This document shows, one piece after another, positions 6,149 through 12,951 of a stretch of 12,951 nt of DNA. Within the stretch, counting starts at the first letter, position 1; every line of letters starts with the position of its first letter. Source of the stretch: JAGOEF01 sp964511665 (GTDB taxonomy: Bacteria > Bacteroidota > Bacteroidia > Bacteroidales > ML635J-15). The DNA lies in assembly GCA_964511665.1 (NCBI GenBank), contig CAZEHA010000074.1:1-12951 (forward strand), written 5' to 3'. Under the pieces are notes generated by a model, which worked only from the letters and a program-made list of their open reading frames with translations, ran no database searches and had not been told where the DNA came from. The position numbers and the translations under genes are program-made.

Positions 6149-9100
6149 ATGAAAAAACTCATCATCTTACTAAGCCTTGCCTTAAGCTTTAGCAGCCTGT
6201 TTGCGCAAAGCAGCGACCTGGACAATCAACTCCTCGAAGCCTGCAAAAACAACAACTACGAGGAAGCGAAAAAGCTTATTGAGCAGGGGGCTGATGTGAA
6301 TACAAAAGGTGAAGTTGAATTTACACCTCTGCATCTTGCATCTTGGAACGAAAATGGATTTGAAATAGCCCGCTTGCTGATTGAAAAGGGAGCCGATGTG
6401 AATGCAAAAGATGGATATGGCTACACCCCATTGCATCGTGCAGCACAAAACTATGATGGCTTTGAAATCGCAAAACTCCTCATAGAAAATGTCGCTGATG
6501 TGAATACTAAAGATAAATATGGTTCTACCCCCTTGCATATTGCAGCAAGTAATGAAGGTGGCTTTGTTATCGCCAAACTACTCATTGCAAAAGGCGCCGA
6601 TGTGAATGCAAAAACTTTGGATAGTTATTCTTATCCTGGTTACACCCCATTGCATTTTGCTGCTCAAAACGAAAATGGATTTGAAATCACCAAACTTCTG
6701 ATTGAAAAAGGGGCGGATGTGAATAAAAAAAATGAATACGGTTATACCCCCTTGTTTGGGGCTTTAGACTACTCAGATGACATTGAAATTGCCAAACTAC
6801 TCATTGAAAATGGGGCTGATGTGAATGCAAAAACAGAATATGGTAGTACCCCCTTACTTTTTGTTTTAGAAGATGGATATAGGAATAATTTGGATATTGC
6901 CAAACTTCTCATCGAAAACGGTGCTGATGTAAATGTTTATGATATATATGAGAATTCTTGTTTACTTATATGCCTTGAAAAGCAAAATATTCACTTAGCG
7001 AATTTGCTTATAGAAAACAATGCAAGCGTTAATGATCGCTTCATGTTAGATCATAATCTTTTTTCTGGGTTTACTCCTTTACATTTTGCAGTATACTATT
7101 CAGATGAAGTTTTAGCTTTAAAAATCATTCAAATGGGTGCGAATCTTGATGTAAAAAATGGTTATAATGAAACAGCATTGCACATGTCGGTGAGAAATAC
7201 ATTTGATAATGAAATTGCTAGGTTGATAATCGAAAATGGGGCGAATCTTAATCTGACCAATATTGAAGGGGAAACGGCATTACATATATCTGCTAGGAAT
7301 AATAACAGCAAAATTATTATTGACCTTATCGATCATAATACGAAAACAGATATAAAAAACATACATGGTAATACTGCGTTAGATTTGGCAAAAAACTATT
7401 CTAACAAAACTATTGAACTTTTAATAACCAACAATGATTATCGGATTTTTGCATATTATTGGAATACTGATATTGACGGAATTAGTAAAGTACTAAAAGG
7501 CAACCCAAAGTCTTCGAAATTTCAAGATCTTAATGGACAAACCATCTGGCATTTGGCTGTAACAGATAATAATAAACCAATACTAGATTTTATTTTGGAA
7601 AACAGTGAATTGCATAATATTCAAAATTCAAATGGACAAACGATATTATTGCATTCTATTCGTGTTGGCAGAACTGAATTTGCAAAAAAACTTATTAAAA
7701 AGGGCGCAAACCTAAATCTTGCTGACAATTTGGGTATTACTCCATATTTATATGCGTTTACAAAAAAACAAAATGAAATTCTTGAAATATTAAAACGATA
7801 TAATGCTGACACAATATGCGTTTTGAAGCCAGTTTTAAAAATTAACAACCTAAACTCACCCATTACTTCTGTTGGAATTAGCCCAAATGGTAAGTTGCTA
7901 ATCACTGGGTGTGAAAATGGATCATTGCATATTTGGGATTTCTTATCAGGTAAATTATTAAAAACCTTTGATGGACATCGGTGTCCAGTTCGTAGTTTGT
8001 CTATATCTCCCAATAATTTTACCATAGTTTCAAAAGCCTATGAATATTTGGAAGAACCTGCCGAAATAAAAGTTTGGGATATTCTTACTGATAGCGAAAT
8101 TATGAAGCTCGATGGTTTGGAAATCACCGCTACTAGCATGTTATTTTCAAAAGATGGGTCGAGTTTTTTTTATGTTAATCAAACAGGCGAATTAGTGGAA
8201 CGTTCAGCTAAAGATTGGCAAGTATTAAATATCTTTAAAACTAATGGGTTAATTTGTGACTTCATTTTGCTTAAAGACGACTTCATTGCAACAATAAACA
8301 ATCAGGAGGGTTATTATTTGGAAGTTTTTTCAAAGCATAATCCAGACTCAATAAAAACGAGAAATTTAGGTTATGATAGAAAATTTAGAATGCTCGGATG
8401 CAACCAAAACTGTGATAGTATTATCCTATTTGAATCTCTTAGCACTTTTGAAAGGAGATTTACAGAAGATTATGAAGAATTAGAGTTTAGAGTAATTAGC
8501 ACAACTGCTTCCATTTGTGATATCAGTTTAAATTCTATTGTTATTAAGTCAGAAGAAAATTCTTTGATTAGCAATGATGATTCATACCCTGTTGGTCGCT
8601 ATAATATTTCTCCAAATGGCTCAATGCTGGTGCGATTCTTCTCAGACAATAAGATACGTATCCATAAAATGCACAATGATAGTGAATTAGACGGAGATGC
8701 ACTATTGGTTTCCTTTGACACAAGGTCCGAAGCCAATTGTTTAACTTTCTCATCAGATAATAACTTTTTTGTCGATAATTTATTAAGGGTTTATTTAATC
8801 AATGAGAATAGAGTTATTGAAGACCGTTTTGAATTCTCCAATAATAAAAGAGAATTGAAAAATGATTTTTCAACAAGTAAAAACTATTCAATAATAATAT
8901 TTGAAGAATTACTTGATGAAAGTTTTAATCGCTCTATCAGAGAGTATTCTCCTTTAGAAAATGAAGAAATTTTTGCTGAAAAATATAAGTTATTATCGAA
9001 GACGGGAGAAACAATTGCATTTGATTCAACCGTTGGTAAGGATTATGGAATCGTGCATGAGTTTGATGTATCACAGGATGAGACTTTATATGCATTAGCA

Positions 9101-10891
9101 ACCAGCGGTATAATGGGCCATGTAATTTATGTGAATGACGTTAAGTCAAAGAAAACGATTCAAACTCTGGAAGGGCATACAAAGCGGGTTTTAAACCTTA
9201 AATTTTCACTAAATAATAAGCTTCTCCTTAGTAGCTCTGAAGATAAGACCATCAAACTCTGGGATATTGCCTCAGGCAACGTACTCACCTTCATTGGTCA
9301 CAAATCCTCTGTTCTCAATGCCCAATTCATGGACGATACCACCAAAATCGTATCTGTCGATGAAAGCGGTGTTATTATCTACTGGGACATCGCTACCCAA
9401 AAACAATTGGCAGCCATTTATCCCGTTGGTGATAGTTTAACGGTGGTGGTAACCCCCGAAGGCTACTTCGATGGTTCACCCGAAGCTTTAAAGTATTTGT
9501 ACTATGTGCAGGGTTTAGATATAATTCCACTCGAAGCATATTACGAGCAGTTTTACCGCCCCAACTTGCTGCAGCGCATTCTCAGGGGTGAAAGCATAGA
9601 GCAGTCGCGGGTTGATTTTAATAAGCGTAAACCCAATGCAAGTGTTAAAATAACCGAACCGGGTAACGATAATTCACGCGGGGCAAGAATGATGCATAGC
9701 AGTGAGGCCAACAAGCTGAAAGTGAAAGCAGCCTTCACCGACAATGGAGGTGGTATCAGCGAAGTAAGGGTGTACCGTAACGACAAGCTGGTACATTCCG
9801 AAGCTGTTGGCTACGATAAGCCGGGCACGAGCATTGACAGGGAATTCAATGTAGATTTAACCCTCGGCATCAACACCATTACTGTATCGGTATTCAACAA
9901 CGACCGCACCGAAATAGCCGACACGGTAAAGATGAATTTCACCGGAACCATTACCGAAACACCCAACCTGTATGTGGTTGCGGTAGGTATCAACAACTAC
10001 GAGAACCCGCAATACCGTCTGAACTATGCGGTGAACGATGCCGAGGCATTTGCATCGAACTTGAAAGCCGGCTCGGCAAGTTTGTATGGTAAGGTCGAAA
10101 ACTACCTCATTGTTAATGGCGATGCCACCAAAGACAACATCACAAAAACAATATCTCAGATTCAGGCCAAGGCCAAACCCTGGGATGTATTTGTGTTTTA
10201 CTATGCCGGCCATGGCATAGCCATCAACGAAAACGGCAACACACAGTTCTATCTGGTAAGCGCCGACGTAACCAACATATTCAGTGGCGATCAACTGAAG
10301 GCAAAGGCTATCAGCAACAGCGAGCTGCTGGCGTTTTCGCGCGACATACCCAGCGACAAGCAGTTTATAGTGATTGATGCCTGCAACAGCGGTGCAGCCG
10401 CCAATATGTTATCGTACCGCAGCGGTCCCGAAGAACAACGGGCACTTGCAGTATTGGCACGCAGCACGGGCACCCACTTTTTGTTTGCCAGCACCGCCGA
10501 CCAGTTGGCAAAAGAAATCCCGCAGATAGGGCACGGTGTATTCACCTATGCCATTTTGCAGGCAATGACCGGAGGCGAGGGGTATTTTAAAAGCGATGCA
10601 GGTGTGAGCGTGAAAGACATCTCGAACTACACCGAGCGCAAGGTTCCCGATATATCGCAAACCTATATACCCGGCGGTGTGCCCCAATATCCCACTGCCT
10701 ACAGCTACGGGCAGGATTTTCCGCTGGTTTTGGCATCGCAAACCCCCGGAGTAAAAAAGCTGAAAGGGAAGTATGACGATTACACGATGCAACAGCTCGA
10801 GGAAATGAAGAAAAAGGCAGCAGAAGAAGAAGACTATCGCAAAGCAGCCGAAATAAAAGATGAAATTGATAAGAGGAACAATAATAAGTAA
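6149..10891 (+). CDS. Exported ankyrin-WD40-caspase (C14) fusion protein with C-terminal UVR-like hairpin
   Basis: This encodes 1580 residues. In order: a Sec signal peptide (1-20, ending LFAQ); about 15 ankyrin repeats (about 23-553, units of the form TPLHxAA...IAKLLIENGADVN); WD40 repeats (about 565-1100, such as GSLHIWDF, IKVWDI, TIKLWDI, IIYWDI); a linker EGYFDGSPEALKY (from 1104) ending EQFYRPNLL, typical of WD40-caspase proteins; an Ig-like beta region (about 1155-1270); and a caspase-like fold from 1273 (NLYVVAVGINNYE). The predicted catalytic pair is His1355 (YYAGHG) and Cys1412 (DACNSG), both present. The tail (about 1542-1580, LEEMKKKAAEEEDYRKAAEIKDEI) resembles a UVR motif. I infer that the ankyrin and WD40 parts sense partners and control the protease. 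The signal peptide puts it in the periplasm or outside the cell. The substrate is unknown. GC content differs sharply along the gene. Confidence 0.88.
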   Translation: MKKLIILLSLALSFSSLFAQSSDLDNQLLEACKNNNYEEAKKLIEQGADVNTKGEVEFTPLHLASWNENGFEIARLLIEKGADVNAKDGYGYTPLHRAAQNYDGFEIAKLLIENVADVNTKDKYGSTPLHIAASNEGGFVIAKLLIAKGADVNAKTLDSYSYPGYTPLHFAAQNENGFEITKLLIEKGADVNKKNEYGYTPLFGALDYSDDIEIAKLLIENGADVNAKTEYGSTPLLFVLEDGYRNNLDIAKLLIENGADVNVYDIYENSCLLICLEKQNIHLANLLIENNASVNDRFMLDHNLFSGFTPLHFAVYYSDEVLALKIIQMGANLDVKNGYNETALHMSVRNTFDNEIARLIIENGANLNLTNIEGETALHISARNNNSKIIIDLIDHNTKTDIKNIHGNTALDLAKNYSNKTIELLITNNDYRIFAYYWNTDIDGISKVLKGNPKSSKFQDLNGQTIWHLAVTDNNKPILDFILENSELHNIQNSNGQTILLHSIRVGRTEFAKKLIKKGANLNLADNLGITPYLYAFTKKQNEILEILKRYNADTICVLKPVLKINNLNSPITSVGISPNGKLLITGCENGSLHIWDFLSGKLLKTFDGHRCPVRSLSISPNNFTIVSKAYEYLEEPAEIKVWDILTDSEIMKLDGLEITATSMLFSKDGSSFFYVNQTGELVERSAKDWQVLNIFKTNGLICDFILLKDDFIATINNQEGYYLEVFSKHNPDSIKTRNLGYDRKFRMLGCNQNCDSIILFESLSTFERRFTEDYEELEFRVISTTASICDISLNSIVIKSEENSLISNDDSYPVGRYNISPNGSMLVRFFSDNKIRIHKMHNDSELDGDALLVSFDTRSEANCLTFSSDNNFFVDNLLRVYLINENRVIEDRFEFSNNKRELKNDFSTSKNYSIIIFEELLDESFNRSIREYSPLENEEIFAEKYKLLSKTGETIAFDSTVGKDYGIVHEFDVSQDETLYALATSGIMGHVIYVNDVKSKKTIQTLEGHTKRVLNLKFSLNNKLLLSSSEDKTIKLWDIASGNVLTFIGHKSSVLNAQFMDDTTKIVSVDESGVIIYWDIATQKQLAAIYPVGDSLTVVVTPEGYFDGSPEALKYLYYVQGLDIIPLEAYYEQFYRPNLLQRILRGESIEQSRVDFNKRKPNASVKITEPGNDNSRGARMMHSSEANKLKVKAAFTDNGGGISEVRVYRNDKLVHSEAVGYDKPGTSIDREFNVDLTLGINTITVSVFNNDRTEIADTVKMNFTGTITETPNLYVVAVGINNYENPQYRLNYAVNDAEAFASNLKAGSASLYGKVENYLIVNGDATKDNITKTISQIQAKAKPWDVFVFYYAGHGIAINENGNTQFYLVSADVTNIFSGDQLKAKAISNSELLAFSRDIPSDKQFIVIDACNSGAAANMLSYRSGPEEQRALAVLARSTGTHFLFASTADQLAKEIPQIGHGVFTYAILQAMTGGEGYFKSDAGVSVKDISNYTERKVPDISQTYIPGGVPQYPTAYSYGQDFPLVLASQTPGVKKLKGKYDDYTMQQLEEMKKKAAEEEDYRKAAEIKDEIDKRNNNK
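6323..6957 (+). repeat. Near-identical ankyrin-coding units
   Basis: Six consecutive units share long similar DNA stretches such as GGGGCTGATGTGAATGCAAAA and GGTTATACCCCCTTG at a period of roughly 100 bp, not only similar protein. Later units (after 6957) are much more divergent. This indicates recent duplication or gene conversion at the 5' side of the array. Confidence 0.6.
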
Positions 10892-11037
10892 TCGAACACC
10901 TTATTAACCGGATATTTCAGTCAAACTCCTCCCCCTCTAAAAATTTCATCAAGAATTATGACAATATAATATCATTTGTGAAGATTTCTCATTGACAACT
11001 TCTATCCGAATCGAACCTGAAATATTTATTTGATTAA

Positions 11038-11068
11038 TTTGCATATTGACAAATTATATGTATATTTG
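11038..11068 (+). promoter_or_regulatory. Bacteroidota-type promoter of hipBA
   Basis: TTTG (11038-11041), a 19-bp gap, then TATATTTG (11061-11068): a full match to the TTTG/TAnnTTTG consensus at the preferred spacing. The start site would be near 11072, leaving a leader of about 35 nt that contains the perfect 12-bp palindrome ATTTATATAAAT (11090-11101). This is the best promoter in the window. Confidence 0.75.
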
Positions 11069-11070
11069 TC
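11048..11070. promoter_or_regulatory. Candidate HipB operator overlapping the -7 element
   Basis: GACAAAT (11048-11054) and ATTTGTC (11064-11070) form perfect 7-bp arms with a 9-bp gap, and the right arm covers the end of the -7 element. A further half-site, ATTGACAA, occurs at 10991-10998 and again at 11045-11052. Inverted repeats over the promoter are where HipB-type antitoxins bind to repress their own operon. The assignment is inferred from position and symmetry. Confidence 0.6.
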
Positions 11071-11106
11071 GATAATATTCCGCACTATAATTTATATAAA
11101 TATATT

Positions 11107-11457
11107 ATGACGAATATATCCGACAAAGAATGGGCAATGCTGAGTGACTCATCCATAATTGGAGTTCTAGGTGCTTTTGTAAAAAACCAACGTTTAGAGC
11201 AGAATAAAACTCAGGCGCAATTGGCAACAGAAGCCGGTATAAACCGCGACACCCTTAGTTCACTTGAAAATGGTGTAAATGCAACTATGTTAACGTTTAT
11301 TCAAGTCCTCAGGGCATTGAAGCTGTTGCACATGTTGGGCAAGTTTCAGATCTCGCGGGAGTTAAGCCCCATTCAATTAGCAAAACTCGAAAAAGCACAA
11401 AGAATAAGGGCCGGTCGTGCGGCAAAAAAGATATCGAAACCTAAATCAGACTGGTAA
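11107..11457 (+). CDS. hipB: HipB-like antitoxin, XRE-type DNA-binding protein
   Basis: This encodes 116 residues. A Cro/XRE helix-turn-helix spans about 19-75 (LGAFVKNQRLEQNKTQAQLA, then the turn EAGINRDTLSSLENG). After it comes a charged tail (LAKLEKAQRIRAGRAAKKISKPKSDW) ending in Trp116. HipB proteins bind and neutralise the HipA kinase and repress the operon as dimers. In E. coli HipB a flexible C-terminus ending in Trp is needed for contact with HipA and for turnover; the terminal Trp here may play the same part. The stop codon overlaps the hipA start by one base (TAATG), so translation is probably coupled. The protein is longer than the 88 residues of E. coli HipB, mainly through an N-terminal extension. 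The ATG follows a strong promoter at a sensible distance. Confidence 0.88.
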   Translation: MTNISDKEWAMLSDSSIIGVLGAFVKNQRLEQNKTQAQLATEAGINRDTLSSLENGVNATMLTFIQVLRALKLLHMLGKFQISRELSPIQLAKLEKAQRIRAGRAAKKISKPKSDW

Positions 11458-12749
11458 TGGCCAATACTGCAAACGTAAAAATATGGAATACTCCGGTTGG
11501 GTCTGTTGCATGGAATGCATCAACAGAAATTGGCTCGTTTGAATTTGAGAAATCATTTATCGACACCCATTGGGACCTTGCTCCCATTGCCATGCCCTTA
11601 GAAGATGCCAAAAATCGCATTTTCAGGTTTACGGAACTACGAAACAGCAATACTTTTAAAGGCTTACCCGGATTGTTGGCAGATGCGTTGCCCGATAAAT
11701 ATGGCAATGCCTTAATTGATGAATGGCTTACACGTCAAGGACGCGTTAGCGGCAGTTTGAATCCGGTAGAAATGCTATGTTTTATTGGCAAACGCGGAAT
11801 GGGAGCTTTAGAATTTGAGCCACCGGAACCCAAAACCACTACTACAGCAACAAAGCTTGAAGTAAGCGAGCTTGTTCAAGTGGCAAGCGATATCCTTTCG
11901 GGGCGAACAAAGTTTTCGACGAATTTAACCGCTAACGACGAGAAAGGATTGTTAGATATTTTAAAAATAGGGACTTCGGCCGGTGGCGCCAGAGCAAAAG
12001 CAGTTATAGCCTATAACCCCGAAACCGGTGAAGTGCGAAGCGGTCAGGCTGATGCTCCGAAAAACTTCACCCATTGGTTAATCAAATTCGATGGAGTTAA
12101 CGATACTCAGTTTGGTGCTACATTGGGTTATGGTCGCGTAGAAATGGCATATCATCTCATGGCTAAGGACGCAGAAATTGAGATGACAGAATGCCGTTTG
12201 TACGAAGAAAACGGCAGGGCACATTTTATGACCCGCCGTTTCGACAGAGAGCCCGGGCAAGGCAGGTTGCACGTTCAGAGCTTTTGCGCTATGCGGCATT
12301 TCGATTTTAGTGATATTAATTCGTATAGCTACGAGCAGCTTTTCGAAACGCTGCGCTTACTCGCTTTGCCATATCCTCAGGCAGAACAGGTTTTTAGGCG
12401 TATGGTGTTTAATATTGTTGCGCGAAACTGCGACGACCACACAAAGAACTTCTCTTTTATTATGGATAAATCCGGTACCTGGAAACTTTCGCCGGCATTT
12501 GATGTGTGTCACTCCTATCGTCCCGGCAGTGCATGGGTAAGTCAGCAATCGTTAAGTGTAAATGGTAAAAGACAAAACATAAGCCGAAACGATTTATTAG
12601 CCGTGGCCAAACAGATGAACATTAAAAAAGCCGACAGCATTATAAGCCAAATAAACGACACTGTTCAAAACTGGAAAATATATTCCGATCGTGTTCATGT
12701 AAGCCCTGAGCTTACTCATGCTATTCAGAAAACACTATTGAATATTTGA
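11457..12749 (+). CDS. hipA: HipA-family serine/threonine kinase toxin
   Basis: This encodes 430 residues, close to the usual size of HipA. The N-terminal subdomain (about 1-120) includes NTFKGLPGLLADALPDKYGN and the FIGKRGMGALEFEP segment. A Gly-rich loop, GTSAGGARAKA with Ser174, corresponds to the region in E. coli HipA that holds the autophosphorylated Ser. The kinase core has Asp326 in NCDDHTKNFSF (catalytic loop) and Asp349 in LSPAFDV (metal-binding, DFG-like). All key positions are present, so it is probably active. HipA phosphorylates a translation-related target (glutamyl-tRNA synthetase in E. coli), halting growth and favouring persistence; the target here is not known. It is co-transcribed and coupled to hipB by a one-base overlap and has no promoter of its own. 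Confidence 0.92.
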   Translation: MANTANVKIWNTPVGSVAWNASTEIGSFEFEKSFIDTHWDLAPIAMPLEDAKNRIFRFTELRNSNTFKGLPGLLADALPDKYGNALIDEWLTRQGRVSGSLNPVEMLCFIGKRGMGALEFEPPEPKTTTTATKLEVSELVQVASDILSGRTKFSTNLTANDEKGLLDILKIGTSAGGARAKAVIAYNPETGEVRSGQADAPKNFTHWLIKFDGVNDTQFGATLGYGRVEMAYHLMAKDAEIEMTECRLYEENGRAHFMTRRFDREPGQGRLHVQSFCAMRHFDFSDINSYSYEQLFETLRLLALPYPQAEQVFRRMVFNIVARNCDDHTKNFSFIMDKSGTWKLSPAFDVCHSYRPGSAWVSQQSLSVNGKRQNISRNDLLAVAKQMNIKKADSIISQINDTVQNWKIYSDRVHVSPELTHAIQKTLLNI

Positions 12750-12753
12750 TATT

Positions 12754-12798
12754 TAGGCTTTTCGGTGGCATTAGCATGAATTCAGCAAGCCTATTTTT
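12754..12798 (+). terminator. Probable terminator of hipBA
   Basis: TAGGCTT (12754-12760) pairs with AAGCCTA (12787-12793) over 7 bp, followed by five T. It begins 4 bp after the hipA stop codon. The 26-nt loop is long, so the call is moderate. Confidence 0.5.
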
Positions 12799-12898
12799 AT
12801 GCCCTGCAAAGAACAGTTTACATAGTACGCAGTTTATTTTCGTAGATCGATTTTTAAACTTTGATAAGAAACCGATAAGCCCCCGGTGACACCTGAAT

Positions 12899-12951
12899 GA
12901 TATTTGAACGACATTTGGATAATATTTAGGTAATATTTGTATGATATTTAA
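12899..12951. repeat. Tandem 11-bp repeats at the window edge
   Basis: The units read GATATTTGAAC, GACATTTGGAT, AATATTTAGGT, AATATTTGTAT and a partial GATATTTAA. The period is exactly 11 bp with the core ATATTT or ACATTT kept in phase. The run reaches the end of the window, so its full length is unknown. Bases 12799-12898 show nothing else. Confidence 0.7.

Noticed and set aside
9857..10294. Long minus-strand frames opposite the caspase domain (also 10291-10545 and 10409-10792)
   Set aside because: They are shadows of the strongly supported plus-strand gene, whose motifs and length leave no room for a second coding reading.
10866..10908. AATAAG/CTTATT inverted repeat as a terminator for the caspase gene
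   Set aside because: The stem is short and AT-only, overlaps the stop codon and has no T-tract.

Overview
The window looks like a chromosomal stretch of a member of the Bacteroidota, probably Bacteroidales-like. This rests on three things. It is AT-rich and lacks Shine-Dalgarno sequences before clear genes. The promoter form typical of this phylum (TTTG, about 19 bases, TAnnTTTG) recurs upstream of several genes. The protein types (exported WD40-caspase, TAXI lipoprotein, HipBA, an IS4-family element with a DUF4372 head) also fit. I cannot name a species.

Layout. Bases 1-3190 read as ordinary chromosome: three separately promoted genes, all on the minus strand. They encode a small multi-pass membrane protein, a TAXI-type solute-binding lipoprotein with an added transmembrane and cytoplasmic tail, and an isoprenylcysteine methyltransferase-like membrane enzyme. 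At about 3187-3250 there is a minus-strand tRNA 3' end (T-loop and acceptor strand only) followed by a good terminator. The 5' part of the tRNA is missing. This is what remains at one end of an element integrated into a tRNA gene, so everything to the right may be a genomic island. Bases 3263-4305 hold no convincing gene, but carry short direct repeats next to the putative att site and nine copies of TTACTAC in both orientations.

A complete IS4-family insertion sequence (4315-5669) follows, with 18-bp terminal inverted repeats, an intact DDE transposase and a 9-bp target duplication. It landed 13 bp before the start codon of a small DUF3024 gene (5692-6039). Next is the centrepiece: a 1580-residue exported protein (6149-10891). 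It strings together about 15 ankyrin repeats, WD40 repeats, an Ig-like sandwich, a caspase-like (C14) domain with an intact His-Cys pair, and a C-terminal UVR-type helical hairpin. The gene is a compositional mosaic. A hipBA toxin-antitoxin operon (11107-12749) follows, with a near-perfect promoter overlapped by an inverted-repeat operator, and probably a terminator. The window ends inside a run of 11-bp direct repeats.

How the genes may work together. HipBA and the caspase are each established kinds of stress or cell-fate module. Their presence beside a transposon and a tRNA scar suggests an accessory island. No integrase is visible, so it would have to lie beyond the right edge or have been lost. 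A functional link between the caspase and hipBA is inference only.
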